Translations under genes and position numbers: made by a program | Notes under the pieces: generated by a model | What the model saw: the letters and a program-made list of their open reading frames with translations, nothing else | Database searches by the model: none | What the model was told of the DNA's origin: nothing | Assembly: GCA_910579805.1 (NCBI GenBank) | Contig: CAJTWM010000009.1 | Span: 51,516 to 115,515 of the forward strand | DNA length: 64,000 bases | Source of the DNA: an uncultured Lachnospiraceae bacterium | Lineage (GTDB): Bacteria > Bacillota > Clostridia > Lachnospirales > Lachnospiraceae | Direction: 5' to 3' | Part shown: positions 53,246 through 60,850 of the stretch, piece by piece | How positions within the stretch are numbered: position 1 is the first letter of the stretch | Layout of the letters: every line of letters begins with the position of its first letter

Positions 53246-53878
53246 ATGAAAGTAGAGATCAAAGATCTGTGCAAACAATTTAAGGACCGCAGAGTATTGG
53301 ATCATATTAATCTGCAGATTGGCACGGGAAAAATCTATGGTATCGTAGGAATCAACGGTTCAGGAAAGACGATGCTGTTTCGGTGTATGGCAGGGTTGGT
53401 CAGGCCTACTTCCGGAGAGATCTTGTACGACGGGAAAGTTTTATATCAGGATGTTTCCATGCCGCCCAATATGGGCATCATCATAGAAAATATGGGGCTT
53501 TATCCGGAGTTCACTGGCTTTGATAATTTAAAATATCTGGCGGGGATCAGAAAACAGATAACCGATGAGGAAATACGCGCCGCGATTGAAAGGGTCGGGC
53601 TGGATCCGAAAGATAAGCGAAAAATAAAAAAATATTCGCTGGGGATGAAGCAAAGGATCTTGCTGGCACAGGCATTTATGGAAAAGCCGGATATCCTGCT
53701 GCTGGACGAACCTACAAACAGCCTCGATGAAGAAGGGGTAGGGTTGATCAGGGATATTTTGAAAGAAGAAATGGAAAGGGGAGCCCTGATCATGATTGCA
53801 AGCCATAACAAAGAAGATATTTCTTATCTTTGCGATGAGGTATTTTCCATATCGCAGGGAAAGCTGGAGGCAAAGTAG
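53246..53878 (+). CDS. ABC transporter ATP-binding protein
   Basis: 210 residues: Walker A GINGSGKTM, signature YSLGMKQR (the S-G-G position is S-L-G), Walker B ILLLDEPTNSLD and the switch His in IASHNKED. It is typical of BcrA/CcmA-like exporters. The ATG at 53246 follows AGGGGGATAGGA; the in-frame ATG at 53207 has no site. The next gene starts immediately after its stop. Confidence 0.93.
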   Translation: MKVEIKDLCKQFKDRRVLDHINLQIGTGKIYGIVGINGSGKTMLFRCMAGLVRPTSGEILYDGKVLYQDVSMPPNMGIIIENMGLYPEFTGFDNLKYLAGIRKQITDEEIRAAIERVGLDPKDKRKIKKYSLGMKQRILLAQAFMEKPDILLLDEPTNSLDEEGVGLIRDILKEEMERGALIMIASHNKEDISYLCDEVFSISQGKLEAK

Positions 53879-54571
53879 ATGAAAAAAATCGGATTTATTT
53901 CGGTTATCATAATGGCGGTCAGTTTATGCATCGGAATGGCTTTCAAATATCATTGCAGAGACGAGGGCATTATGGATATCCGTACAATAGGAGATATCAG
54001 GGAATTGGACTGTAATGTAAATCAGATATTTACGAAGGAAGATGTAACATCTTTTGTAAATTCCGGTAAAAAAAAATTTAATAATTTATCAGAACAAACA
54101 GAAATATATATTGTGCGTCCAACTAATCATTTAATACAGTATAACAGTACTATGATTCAAGAGTTAGAGATTATTGATATTGTAAAAGGAAAAAATGCAA
54201 AAAATGAGATAATACGAGTGGTAGAATGGGGAGGTATTTACGATCAAAAACATAATCCGGTAGATACCTTTGAGAATAGTAACCCTTTATTTTGGGGGAT
54301 GAGAAATCTTTTGTTTTCTGAGTATCAGTATTTGATTTTTATAGAACCGTTGGCACTAAATAAATATACGGAAATGAAGCAGTATCGTTTTGAGAATTCT
54401 CTGTTTGGCTCTTTTAATATCACAAGCGACTATTCCCTTCCTATAGATGAACCGGCGAATCAGATCGCCTACAATGATTTCGGGGATAGCGAATTTTTAT
54501 GCGACACACAGGAGACGCTGGATCAGATTCTGGAATTGAAGCACAGCGTGTTGGAACGCTATCTGCCATAG
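53879..54571 (+). CDS. Exported or membrane-anchored protein of the ABC cassette
   Basis: 230 residues with an N-terminal hydrophobic signal/anchor (KKIGFISVIIMAVSLCIGMAF), then a soluble, Asn-rich domain with no recognised motif. It begins directly after the ATPase stop and has GGAGG in the ATPase 3' end, so it is coupled to the exporter. The stretch 54050-54430 is clearly more AT-rich than the flanks, suggesting acquisition from a lower-GC source. A role in immunity or substrate capture is possible but speculative. Confidence 0.7.
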   Translation: MKKIGFISVIIMAVSLCIGMAFKYHCRDEGIMDIRTIGDIRELDCNVNQIFTKEDVTSFVNSGKKKFNNLSEQTEIYIVRPTNHLIQYNSTMIQELEIIDIVKGKNAKNEIIRVVEWGGIYDQKHNPVDTFENSNPLFWGMRNLLFSEYQYLIFIEPLALNKYTEMKQYRFENSLFGSFNITSDYSLPIDEPANQIAYNDFGDSEFLCDTQETLDQILELKHSVLERYLP

Positions 54572-54626
54572 GAGGACAGATTGCAGATCCGGCGATTAAA
54601 TTTGTCTTATGAATGGAAATTAGTAC

Positions 54627-54655
54627 TTTCAATACACTCCTCGATGATGTATAAT
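54627..54655 (+). promoter_or_regulatory. Promoter of glgA
   Basis: TTTCAA (54627-54632), 17-bp spacer, perfect TATAAT (54650-54655). The -35 is weak. Confidence 0.5.
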
Positions 54656-54722
54656 AGGTAACAGGGAAAGAGTTCAGACAGCACGGTTTGCTGGGAAAAT
54701 TACATAGCTTGGAGGAAATTCA

Positions 54723-56168
54723 ATGAAAAATATTCTGTTTGCAGCATCAGAAGGTGTGCCATTTATTAAAACGGGGGGGCTTGCGGACGTAGTAGGGTCG
54801 CTGCCCAAAAATATCGATAAAAGGTATTTTGACGTTCGGGTGATACTCCCGAAGTATACTTGTATGACTCAGCAGATGAAAGATATGCTGACATATAAAA
54901 CGCATTTTTATATGGATTTCCATTGGAAAGAGGAATATGTAGGCGTTTTGGAAGCGCAGGTAGACGGAGTAACTTATTATTTTATTGATAACGAATCCTA
55001 TTTCAACGGTTTTAAACCATACAGTGATAACGTTCTGTTCGAAATTGAAAAATATGCGTTTTTTTGTAAGGCGGTACTTTCGGCGCTGCCGCAGATTGGA
55101 TTTAAGCCGGACATTATCCACTGCCATGACTGGCAGACGGGACTGATACCGGTATATGTTAAGGAACGTTTCAGAGGAGACGAGTTTTTCTGGAACATTA
55201 AGACGATCATGACGATCCACAATCTGAAATTCCAAGGAAAGTGGAGTATCAAAGAAGTAAAGGAGATCACGGGACTGGCAGATTATTATTTCTCATCGGA
55301 TAAGATGGAGGCTTATAAAGATGCCAACCTTTTGAAAGGCGGTATCGTATTTGCGGATGCGGTTACGACGGTAAGCGATACTTATGCGGAGGAGATCAAG
55401 ACGAACTTCTACGGCGAAGGATTGAACGGCCTCTTGAGCGCAAGGAAAAACGACTTGAGAGGAATCGTAAACGGTATCGATTACGCGGAGTTTGATCCGA
55501 AAACAGATAAATATATTGAGCATCCTTATGATGCGATTAATTTTAGAAAAGAGAAAATTAAAAATAAGAGGGCGCTGCAGGCGGAACTTTCTTTGGCGCA
55601 GGACGACAGGAAATTTATGATCGGTATCGTATCCAGACTTACCGATCAAAAAGGATTCGATCTGATTGCTTATGTTATGGATGAACTTTGTCAGGATAAT
55701 GTACAGATCGTGGTACTTGGAACAGGGGCGGAGCAGTATGAGAATATGTTCCGGCACTTTGACTGGAAATATGGGGATAAGGTTTCTGCGAATATTTATT
55801 ATTCGGAGGCGCTGTCACATAAGATTTACGCATCCTGTGACGCTTTCCTGATGCCTTCGCTGTTTGAGCCTTGCGGGCTCAGCCAGTTAATGGCGCTCCG
55901 TTACGGTACCGTACCGATCGTTCGGGAAACGGGCGGGCTTAAGGATACGGTAGAGTCTTATAACGAATATGAAAACACAGGCACAGGCTTTAGCTTTACG
56001 AATTATAACGCACATGAGATGCTTGGGACCATCCGTTATGCAGAACATATTTATTATGATAAGAGGCGGGAGTGGAATAAGATCGTCGACCGCGGAATGG
56101 CAGCAGATTTTTCATGGAAGGTATCAGCGAACAAATATCAGGAAATGTATGATTGGCTGATCGGATAA
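54723..56168 (+). CDS. glgA: Glycogen synthase (ADP-glucose)
   Basis: GT5 glycosyltransferase that extends alpha-1,4-glucan from ADP-glucose. 481 residues. The N-terminal KTGGLADVVGSLPK binds ADP-glucose; IIHCHDWQTGLIP and the C-terminal LMPSLFEPCGLSQL complete the active site. The ATG at 54723 follows TTGGAGG. No other glycogen genes lie nearby. The terminator at 56180 follows. Confidence 0.95.
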   Translation: MKNILFAASEGVPFIKTGGLADVVGSLPKNIDKRYFDVRVILPKYTCMTQQMKDMLTYKTHFYMDFHWKEEYVGVLEAQVDGVTYYFIDNESYFNGFKPYSDNVLFEIEKYAFFCKAVLSALPQIGFKPDIIHCHDWQTGLIPVYVKERFRGDEFFWNIKTIMTIHNLKFQGKWSIKEVKEITGLADYYFSSDKMEAYKDANLLKGGIVFADAVTTVSDTYAEEIKTNFYGEGLNGLLSARKNDLRGIVNGIDYAEFDPKTDKYIEHPYDAINFRKEKIKNKRALQAELSLAQDDRKFMIGIVSRLTDQKGFDLIAYVMDELCQDNVQIVVLGTGAEQYENMFRHFDWKYGDKVSANIYYSEALSHKIYASCDAFLMPSLFEPCGLSQLMALRYGTVPIVRETGGLKDTVESYNEYENTGTGFSFTNYNAHEMLGTIRYAEHIYYDKRREWNKIVDRGMAADFSWKVSANKYQEMYDWLIG

Positions 56169-56179
56169 AGTAATTTTGT

Positions 56180-56213
56180 AGTCACCCGGTGGCACTTGCC
56201 GGGTGACTGTTTT
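56180..56213 (+). terminator. Terminator of glgA
   Basis: Perfect 10-bp stem AGTCACCCGG (56180-56189) and CCGGGTGACT (56199-56208), then GTTTTG. Confidence 0.83.
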
Positions 56214-56227
56214 GTGTACAGCCCTAT

Positions 56228-56250
56228 ACAGGGGAAGGGGACTCCCCTGT
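56228..56250 (+). repeat. Hairpin in the flippase leader
   Basis: ACAGGGGA (56228-56235) and TCCCCTGT (56243-56250), perfect 8-bp stem, 7-nt loop, no T run. Confidence 0.5.
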
Positions 56251-56294
56251 TCGATTATATGGATCTATCGGAGGATCAGGAAGGCGCTTATGAG

Positions 56295-57944
56295 ATGGCA
56301 GACGGCAGTGCTTTAAAGAATAACAGAAAAAGGGACAGCTTTATCATGCAGGCGGGGATTCTTGCGGCGGCGGGAATCATCTGCCGTATTATAGGGCTTT
56401 TGTATAAAAGCCCTCTTACAAGTGTGATCGGAGACGAGGGAAACGGTTATTATGGGACGGCATATAATTTTTATACGATCATATTGCTGATTTCCTCTTA
56501 TAGTATTCCTTCCGCCATATCCAAGGTGATTGCACAGAAGCTGGAATTAAAAGAATACAGAAATGCGCACAGGATCTTTAAGTGTACATTGGTTTATGTA
56601 GTAGTTGTCGGAGGGCTGGCGAGCCTTTTGGCTTTTTTTGGTGCAAGTCTTTTTGTAACGCCAAATTCTATAGCGGTTTTGCAGGTATTTGCACCGACGA
56701 TCTTTCTTTCCGGCCTGCTTGGCGTGGTCAGAGGATATTTTCAGGCGCATAAGACGATGCTGCAGACTTCCGTATCCCAGATATTGGAGCAGATATTAAA
56801 TGCGGTATGCAGCATAGGGGCGGCCTATTTGTTCATACGGTTAGCAGCGGACAAAGACGATACGACGAAAGCAATCTATGGGGCGATGGGGAGCGCCCTT
56901 GGAACCGGCGTCGGAGTTTTGACGGCGCTGCTCTTTATGTTTGCCATCTATATGTTAAACAGGAAGATGATCCGAAGAAGGGTCGACAGAGATACGATTC
57001 ATGCGGAAGAGAGCTATAGTGAGATCTTTAAACTGATCGTTTCCATTGTCACACCGTTCATACTTAGTACATTTATTTATAATCTTTCCACTTCTTTAAA
57101 TCAAAAGCTGTATACGGATATTTTGATTAATGTGAAAAAGGCCGTAGAAAAGGACGTATTATCCTCTTACGGGGTTTTCAGCATTAAGGCGATTACTGTC
57201 GTCAATATTCCGGTGGCCTTTGCTTCCGCTATGTCTTCCGCCGTGATTCCTAGTATATCGGGCAGTTTTGCAAAGGGGGAAAGGAAAGAGGCCAAGAAGA
57301 AGATCCATCAGGCGATCCATACCGTTATGCTGATTTCCATACCGTCTGCGGTCGGACTTTGTGTTTTGGCAAAGCCGATCATGTCGGTATTATTTCCGCA
57401 AAAAGAGTCTTTGGATCTTGCGAGCCGTCTGTTGATGTATCTGGCTGTGACGGTTATTTTTTATAGTTTGTCGACTCTTTCCAATGCAATCCTTCAGGGG
57501 ATCGGAAGGGTCAATTTGCCGGTCAGGAATGCGGCAGCCGCATTGATCCTCCAGACCGGAGTGTTGGCGCCGCTTTTACTTTATACGGATTTTGAACTGA
57601 ACAGTCTTGTGATCGCGACGATCATCTATTCTTTTTCCATGTGCGTCCTAAACGGACATTCTTTAAAAAAAGCGCTTGGTTACAGGGAGGATGTGGCAAA
57701 GACTTATATTATGCCGATGTTTGCAGCCGTGCTCATGGGGATTGCAGCAGGGGGAACGTATTACGTCATTTATTACTTGTCGGGGATCAATATCCTGTCG
57801 CTGGCTGTGGCCGTTTTCATTGCGGTATTGGTATATTTCACAGTTCTGATCAAGATAGGCGGATTGACAAAGAAAGAGCTGAAAGCCATGCCTAAAGGAG
57901 CGGCTTTGGTGCGTGTAGCAAAGAAATTGCATTTAATGAGATAA
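56295..57944 (+). CDS. SpoVB/MurJ-type polysaccharide (lipid) flippase
   Basis: 549 residues of the MVF/MATE superfamily with about 14 hydrophobic segments. Typical sequence includes GIICRIIGLLYKSPLTSVIGDEGNGYYG and LGVVRGYFQAHKTMLQTSVSQILEQ. Such proteins move lipid-linked peptidoglycan or glycan precursors; SpoVB acts in spore cortex synthesis. The ATG at 56295 follows AGGAAGG; an ATG at 56258 is an alternative. The earlier reading frame runs through the glgA terminator and is rejected. Confidence 0.87.
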   Translation: MADGSALKNNRKRDSFIMQAGILAAAGIICRIIGLLYKSPLTSVIGDEGNGYYGTAYNFYTIILLISSYSIPSAISKVIAQKLELKEYRNAHRIFKCTLVYVVVVGGLASLLAFFGASLFVTPNSIAVLQVFAPTIFLSGLLGVVRGYFQAHKTMLQTSVSQILEQILNAVCSIGAAYLFIRLAADKDDTTKAIYGAMGSALGTGVGVLTALLFMFAIYMLNRKMIRRRVDRDTIHAEESYSEIFKLIVSIVTPFILSTFIYNLSTSLNQKLYTDILINVKKAVEKDVLSSYGVFSIKAITVVNIPVAFASAMSSAVIPSISGSFAKGERKEAKKKIHQAIHTVMLISIPSAVGLCVLAKPIMSVLFPQKESLDLASRLLMYLAVTVIFYSLSTLSNAILQGIGRVNLPVRNAAAALILQTGVLAPLLLYTDFELNSLVIATIIYSFSMCVLNGHSLKKALGYREDVAKTYIMPMFAAVLMGIAAGGTYYVIYYLSGINILSLAVAVFIAVLVYFTVLIKIGGLTKKELKAMPKGAALVRVAKKLHLMR

Positions 57945-57948
57945 AAGT

Positions 57949-58092
57949 GTGCAAAGCGGTTCTAAATTGCACGAACTGCTAAAGCAGTGAGAAGAATGCC
58001 AAAAGTATGCATTCTTCTCACTCATTGTTTGTGCCGGAAGGTTGAAAGAAATATACTTTCAACCTCCCTGATTTGAGTATCCGCAAAAGCGG
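57949..58092 (+). repeat. Run of five consecutive hairpins
   Basis: GTGCAA/TTGCAC (57949-57972); ACTGC-TAAA-GCAGT (57975-57988); 13-bp GTGAGAAGAATGC/GCATTCTTCTCAC (57987-58021); 9-bp GGTTGAAAG/CTTTCAACC (58040-58064); CCGC-AAAA-GCGG (58081-58092). Almost the entire 164-bp gap is folded. The 13-bp one probably ends the flippase transcript. Confidence 0.65.
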
Positions 58093-58107
58093 ACAGATGG
58101 GAGCAAA
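58082..58107 (+). promoter_or_regulatory. 26-nt hairpin-Shine-Dalgarno element, copy 2
   Basis: Identical over 26 nt to 41126-41151 (minus). It spans a small hairpin and GATGGGAG immediately before the start codon at 58109. Confidence 0.6.
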
Positions 58108-58108
58108 T

Positions 58109-58480
58109 ATGAAAAAGAATGACTTGGTTTTTGGTCTGACTGTGATCGGAGCGGCATTTTTGGTTTTTATCGGCTATCGCTTTTTATATGGAAAAGAAGG
58201 CGCTTATGTGCAGGTAGAAATAGACGGGACATTTTATGCGGGATATCCTCTTTATGAAGACAGAAACATCAGACTGGAATATGGAGGGGGTGAAGGATTT
58301 AATGAATTGTGTATACAGGGAGGAAAAGCGTCAGTCCTTTCAGCGGATTGCCCCGACAGGCTTTGTGTAAAGCAAAGAGCCGTTTCGAGGACGGGGGAGA
58401 GCATTATCTGTCTGCCGCATAAGCTGGCGATCAGAATTACCGATGGTAAGGAGGCGGAATATGACGGGATTACCGGATAA
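58109..58480 (+). CDS. NusG domain II-containing protein
   Basis: 123 residues. An N-terminal membrane anchor (LVFGLTVIGAAFLVFIGY) is followed by an extracytoplasmic domain with CPDRLCVKQRAVSRTGESIICLP, the NusG-II signature with three Cys. Often found before a Gx transporter, as here; the function is unknown (thiol chemistry has been suggested by its Cys pattern, inference only). The ATG at 58109 follows GATGGGAG. It overlaps the next gene by 20 nt. Confidence 0.85.
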   Translation: MKKNDLVFGLTVIGAAFLVFIGYRFLYGKEGAYVQVEIDGTFYAGYPLYEDRNIRLEYGGGEGFNELCIQGGKASVLSADCPDRLCVKQRAVSRTGESIICLPHKLAIRITDGKEAEYDGITG

Positions 58481-58976
58481 GAGAAAAACGGCATATATGG
58501 GGCTGCTGCTTTCCTTTGCTTTGATCTTGTCATATGTGGAATCCCTGATTCCTTTTTTTGCGGGCATACCGGGAATGAAGCTGGGGCTGGCGAATCTGGC
58601 GGTACTTTTGGCTTTATATCTGTTTGGAGGGCGGGAGGCGCTCCTTCTTAATTTTTTAAGGATACTGCTCGCTTCGCTTTTGTTCGGCAATATGTCCATA
58701 TTTTTTTACAGTATGGCGGGAGGCATATTTAGCTTTTTTATTATGCTGTTTATGAAAAAGACAAAGAAATTCAGTATGGCGGGGGTCAGCATGGGAGGAG
58801 GCGTATTTCATAATATCGGGCAGCTTCTGACGGCGTTTTGCATAGTCGGGACGGAAGGTATTTTTTATTATACGCCTGCGCTTCTTGTTATGGGCGTGGT
58901 TACAGGCGGATTGAACGGGATCATAGCAGGACAGACGTATCCTCGTCTTGCCCATAACGGCCTGCATGGGAAATAA
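58461..58976 (+). CDS. Gx transporter family protein
   Basis: 171-residue hydrophobic protein with repeated Gly motifs (PGMKLGLANLAVLLALYLFGGREA, MGGGVFHNIGQLLTA), formerly described as heptaprenyl diphosphate synthase component I and now grouped with ECF-S-like Gx transporters. The ATG at 58461 follows AAGGAGG inside the previous gene. The pair is a conserved operon in Firmicutes. No energising subunit is adjacent. Confidence 0.85.
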   Translation: MTGLPDKRKTAYMGLLLSFALILSYVESLIPFFAGIPGMKLGLANLAVLLALYLFGGREALLLNFLRILLASLLFGNMSIFFYSMAGGIFSFFIMLFMKKTKKFSMAGVSMGGGVFHNIGQLLTAFCIVGTEGIFYYTPALLVMGVVTGGLNGIIAGQTYPRLAHNGLHGK

Positions 58977-59021
58977 GAGTACCAATGAACTACACATATG
59001 TGAGGCGCAATAAGGAACGGT

Positions 59022-59043
59022 ATCAAACGCATAGTTTGATTTT
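59022..59043 (+). terminator. Weak hairpin terminator after the Gx transporter gene
   Basis: ATCAAAC (59022-59028) and GTTTGAT (59034-59040), 5-nt loop, then TTT. A weak terminator, upstream of ruvA. Confidence 0.4.
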
Positions 59044-59094
59044 GAATAAGAATGTATACGGAATGAATCAATACGGAATAGGAGCGGGGATTTT

Positions 59095-59709
59095 ATGATC
59101 GCATATTTAAAAGGAAAAATTACGGATATAGCGGAGGAGAATGTGGTTCTTGAAGTGAACGACATCGGTTATAATGTGAAGATTACGGGCAGGACGCTGG
59201 GGATGCTGCCGGCAGCGGGAGAAGAGGTTAAGATTTATACTTATACTTATGTCAGGGAGGATGCTATCCATTTATACGGTTTTCTTACAAGGGACGATCT
59301 GAAGATGTTCAAACTTCTGATTACGGTAAACGGTATCGGGCCGAAGGGCGCGCTTGCCGTACTTTCCGTGATGGACGCGGACGAGCTTCGGTTTGCCATC
59401 ATCTCGGGGGATGCAAAAGCCATCGCAAAAGCGCCGGGAATCGGCGGAAAAACTGCGGAGCGCGCCATACTGGACTTGAAAGATAAGGTATCTATAGAGG
59501 ATAGTTTTGTGAATAAAGAAAGCGAAAGTTATCAGGCAGGCTCAGGAAACGGCAAAGCGGCGGGAACAGTGACCCAAGAAGCGGCGGAGGCGCTCACTGC
59601 CCTCGGTTATCCGGCGTCGGATGCATTGAGAGCGGTAAAACAAGTGGAAAATGCAGAGGAACTGAGCGTGGAGGAAGTCTTAAAGCTGGCCCTTAAGAAA
59701 TTGTTTTAA
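59095..59709 (+). CDS. ruvA: Holliday junction branch migration protein RuvA
   Basis: 204 residues. OB-fold N-terminus (MIAYLKGKITDIAEENVVLEVNDIGYNV), HhH motifs (TVNGIGPKGALAVLS and APGIGGKTAERAILDLK) and a C-terminal domain that contacts RuvB (ALTALGYPASDALRAV). It binds four-way junctions. The ATG at 59095 follows GGAGCGGGG. ruvB follows after 117 bp. Confidence 0.96.
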   Translation: MIAYLKGKITDIAEENVVLEVNDIGYNVKITGRTLGMLPAAGEEVKIYTYTYVREDAIHLYGFLTRDDLKMFKLLITVNGIGPKGALAVLSVMDADELRFAIISGDAKAIAKAPGIGGKTAERAILDLKDKVSIEDSFVNKESESYQAGSGNGKAAGTVTQEAAEALTALGYPASDALRAVKQVENAEELSVEEVLKLALKKLF

Positions 59710-59826
59710 GTATTGTGCTTCTGAATTGTGTTTAAGGTCAGGAAAACGTTTATAAGATAAGAATGCCTGTGAAGGTTTTATGTTTGTGGAATAGCGGATG
59801 TTGAGAGCATGAAGGATGGAAAAGTT

Positions 59827-60825
59827 ATGGCAAAAAGGATGATAGAAACAAATTTAATAGAGGAGGATATAAAAATCGAGGGTTCCCTGCGTCCCCAATG
59901 CCTTGACGATTATATCGGGCAGGAAAAGGCGAAGGAGAACCTGAAGATTTATATTGAAGCGGCAAAAAAACGGCAGGATGCTTTGGATCATGTCCTGTTT
60001 TACGGCCCGCCCGGACTGGGAAAGACTACGCTTGCGGGAATCATAGCCAATGAAATGGGCGTGAATATGAAAGTGACAAGCGGGCCGGCGATTGAAAAAC
60101 CGGGCGAAATGGCGGCTATTTTAAATAACCTTCAGGAAGGGGATCTTCTGTTTGTGGATGAGATCCATCGTTTGAACCGTCAGGTAGAGGAAGTATTATA
60201 TCCTGCGATGGAGGACTACGCCATCGATATTATGATAGGCAAAGGAGCGTCGGCCCGATCGATCCGTTTGGAGCTGCCTAAGTTTACGCTGGTAGGCGCT
60301 ACTACAAGGGCGGGGCTTTTGACGGCGCCTTTAAGGGACCGGTTCGGAGTAATCCATAGGCTTGAGTTTTATTCTGTAGAGGAGTTAAAGTTAATTATCA
60401 TACATTCGGCGAGGATCTTGAAAGTGCAGATCGATGAACAGGGAGCGACGGAGCTGGCGAGAAGGAGCAGGGGGACGCCAAGGCTTGCCAACCGGATCTT
60501 AAAGCGGGTAAGAGATTTTGCGCAGGTAAAGTATGACGGGAAGATTACGAAAGAAGTGGCGGATGTGGCGCTGGATCTGATGGACGTGGACAAGATGGGG
60601 CTGGATCATATTGACAGGAATATACTTCTTACCATGATAGAGAAGTTTGGAGGGGGCCCTGTGGGGCTGGATACCCTTGCCGCTTCCATTGGAGAGGATG
60701 CGGGTACTATTGAGGATGTGTATGAACCCTATCTTTTGATGAACGGCCTGATTAACCGCACGCCAAGGGGAAGGGTGGCGACGGAACTTGCATACCGGCA
60801 TTTGGGTTTAGGAATGTTAAACTGA
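59827..60825 (+). CDS. ruvB: Holliday junction branch migration helicase RuvB
   Basis: AAA+ motor that drives branch migration with RuvA. 332 residues. Walker A FYGPPGLGKTTLA, Walker B LLFVDEIHRLNR, sensor GATTRAGLLTAPLRDRFG and the C-terminal winged helix (RTPRGRVATELAYRHLG). I chose the ATG at 59827 with GAAGGATGG upstream; an ATG six codons earlier is an alternative. The regulator gene starts 25 bp after its stop, so they may share a transcript. Confidence 0.96.
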   Translation: MAKRMIETNLIEEDIKIEGSLRPQCLDDYIGQEKAKENLKIYIEAAKKRQDALDHVLFYGPPGLGKTTLAGIIANEMGVNMKVTSGPAIEKPGEMAAILNNLQEGDLLFVDEIHRLNRQVEEVLYPAMEDYAIDIMIGKGASARSIRLELPKFTLVGATTRAGLLTAPLRDRFGVIHRLEFYSVEELKLIIIHSARILKVQIDEQGATELARRSRGTPRLANRILKRVRDFAQVKYDGKITKEVADVALDLMDVDKMGLDHIDRNILLTMIEKFGGGPVGLDTLAASIGEDAGTIEDVYEPYLLMNGLINRTPRGRVATELAYRHLGLGMLN

Positions 60826-60850
60826 TGGGGAAAAGAAAGGAAAACGGAAG

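Noticed and set aside
58081..58108. Known riboswitch before the NusG-II gene
   Set aside because: The hairpin is too small and no c-di-GMP, preQ1 or other consensus is present.
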